From Parelusimicrobium sp031549165 (GTDB taxonomy: Bacteria > Elusimicrobiota > Elusimicrobia > Elusimicrobiales > Elusimicrobiaceae): 21,562 bases of DNA. Below the pieces are notes generated by a model. It saw only the letters and a program-made list of their open reading frames with translations, had not been told where the DNA came from and searched no databases. Each line of letters opens with the position of its first letter. Positions within the stretch are counted from its first letter, which is position 1. The DNA is taken from positions 1 through 21,562 of the forward strand of contig JAVBQE010000054.1 in assembly GCA_031549165.1 (NCBI GenBank). The letters are read 5' to 3'. Of this stretch, positions 20,765 to 21,562 are shown piece after piece. A program made the translations under genes and the position numbers.

Positions 20765-21481
20765 ATGTTTATGGAGCTTGGGATTATACGTCTGCTTATT
20801 TTATTGGCCATTATCTTTTTCTTTATTATTTATTTTATCTTTACTCTTGAAGATAAAAAACTTATAAGCTATTGCAGAGAGAAAGGGTTTACGGTGCTAG
20901 ATAAAAATAAAGCAAAAAGTTTTTTCCCTAAAGGTTTTAGTATATGGGATAAGCAGCAGCTTGCTATTGTAAAAAGAGGTATGAGCTGGGATGCGTGGGT
21001 GGACTTAAATCAACATGCAAGAGAAATGTATTTTTTTTCTCTCTCGCATAATGGTGGCGGCAGTGGAGGCTCTGAATATAATTCTGCTAGTTATCACGCT
21101 AATCCAAAAGTAATTGGGATAGCGACCAAAATAAATATAAATATTCCTTATACTAAAATAGCATCAATACATTCAGATGTGTATAATACCCATCATCGTT
21201 TTATGGATAGGCCAGCGGTTTCTATTTTGGGGCTTGAAGTTCCAGGGACAGAATATCTCTTGTACACAGAAGAAGAAGATGTAAAAAAACTTGCAGATTT
21301 TGTTTTGACACATATTAGAGAAATGAGGGAATATAACTTTAATCTGGAAATGCGAGGCAACTTTATAGTTTTTTATAAGATTGCGTATGATTTTGCAGAG
21401 AATAATTATCCTGCAGAGATACTTCAACAATCGTTGCCGTTGTTGGAAGGTTTAGAGTATTTAATTAAAAATAAACTATAA
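20765..21481 (+). CDS. Single-TM protein of unknown function, AT-rich
   Basis: I do not recognise this 238-residue protein. It has a strongly hydrophobic N-terminal helix (about 6-27), then a soluble region of mixed helices and strands. A Gly/Ser-rich loop with His (about 94-111, containing Gly-Gly-Gly-Ser-Gly-Gly-Ser) and a His-rich spot (His136, His143, His144) are the only striking points. There are no repeats, cysteine clusters or catalytic motifs that I can name. It starts 3 bases after the proS stop, with AAAAGG as SD, so it shares the proS transcript. A second in-frame ATG at 20771 could also be used. Base composition is clearly more AT-rich than the housekeeping genes before it, and codon use differs accordingly, which fits a later-acquired or weakly constrained gene. 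Confidence 0.65.
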   Translation: MFMELGIIRLLILLAIIFFFIIYFIFTLEDKKLISYCREKGFTVLDKNKAKSFFPKGFSIWDKQQLAIVKRGMSWDAWVDLNQHAREMYFFSLSHNGGGSGGSEYNSASYHANPKVIGIATKININIPYTKIASIHSDVYNTHHRFMDRPAVSILGLEVPGTEYLLYTEEEDVKKLADFVLTHIREMREYNFNLEMRGNFIVFYKIAYDFAENNYPAEILQQSLPLLEGLEYLIKNKL

Positions 21482-21483
21482 AA

Positions 21484-21508
21484 GCGATTATTGAATTGCG
21501 TTTTTTTT
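21484..21508 (+). terminator. Probable Rho-independent terminator
   Basis: GCGATT (21484-21489) pairs with AATTGC (21494-21499), including one G-U, around a 4-base loop, and eight T follow almost directly. The stem is short, but the position right after the last stop codon supports it. The remaining bases to the end of the window show only T-rich sequence with no feature I can name. Confidence 0.6.
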
Positions 21509-21562
21509 ATATACTACCGAAATTTCTTTTTCTTTTTTTGTATTCTTCTATTGCTGTATCTA

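Overview
The window looks like chromosome from a Gram-negative, mid-GC bacterium. It has SD-led operons, Rho-independent terminators, lipoproteins, a Tad/Flp-type pilus locus and the non-mevalonate isoprenoid pathway. Gene content and style remind me of Elusimicrobiota, but this is recall-based inference; nothing in the window proves the lineage.

Left part (1-9180). A 5'-truncated TadB and a complete TadC (inner-membrane platform of a Tad/Flp pilus) are followed by an exported TPR protein in the TadD position. Then come a two-TM HAMP protein with no kinase, a small two-TM protein and a thioredoxin-fold lipoprotein with a single active-site cysteine; a strong terminator closes this run. Next is a signalling block: a membrane histidine kinase, a REC-first kinase with no membrane segment, and a NarL/LuxR-type response regulator. 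Together they could form a phosphorelay.

Middle (9181-11353). After a 215-bp gap rich in GC hairpins there is a 59-codon pilin-like gene, then a TadG-like and a TadE-like gene. All three carry a Gly-Gln motif just before an N-terminal hydrophobic helix. The signalling block is therefore wedged inside the pilus locus, so control of piliation by the relay is a reasonable hypothesis.

Unknown cluster (11354-14682). A large palindromic element is followed by a strong promoter whose -10 box sits exactly between two 9-bp inverted half-sites resembling Fur-family boxes. A roughly 100-nt leader with a hairpin precedes three membrane-anchored low-complexity proteins of unknown function, and a strong terminator ends the unit. 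This is the best candidate here for an undescribed system, possibly an envelope or pilus-associated assembly.

Right part (14708-21562). cdsA-dxr-rseP-ispG-proS is a classic housekeeping cluster covering CDP-diacylglycerol synthesis, two MEP-pathway enzymes, a site-2 protease and prolyl-tRNA synthetase, with tight overlaps. It is followed by an AT-rich gene of unknown function. Palindromic intergenic repeats sit at 8399-8472, 16717-16813 and 18958-19037; the last one supplies the stop codon of ispG.
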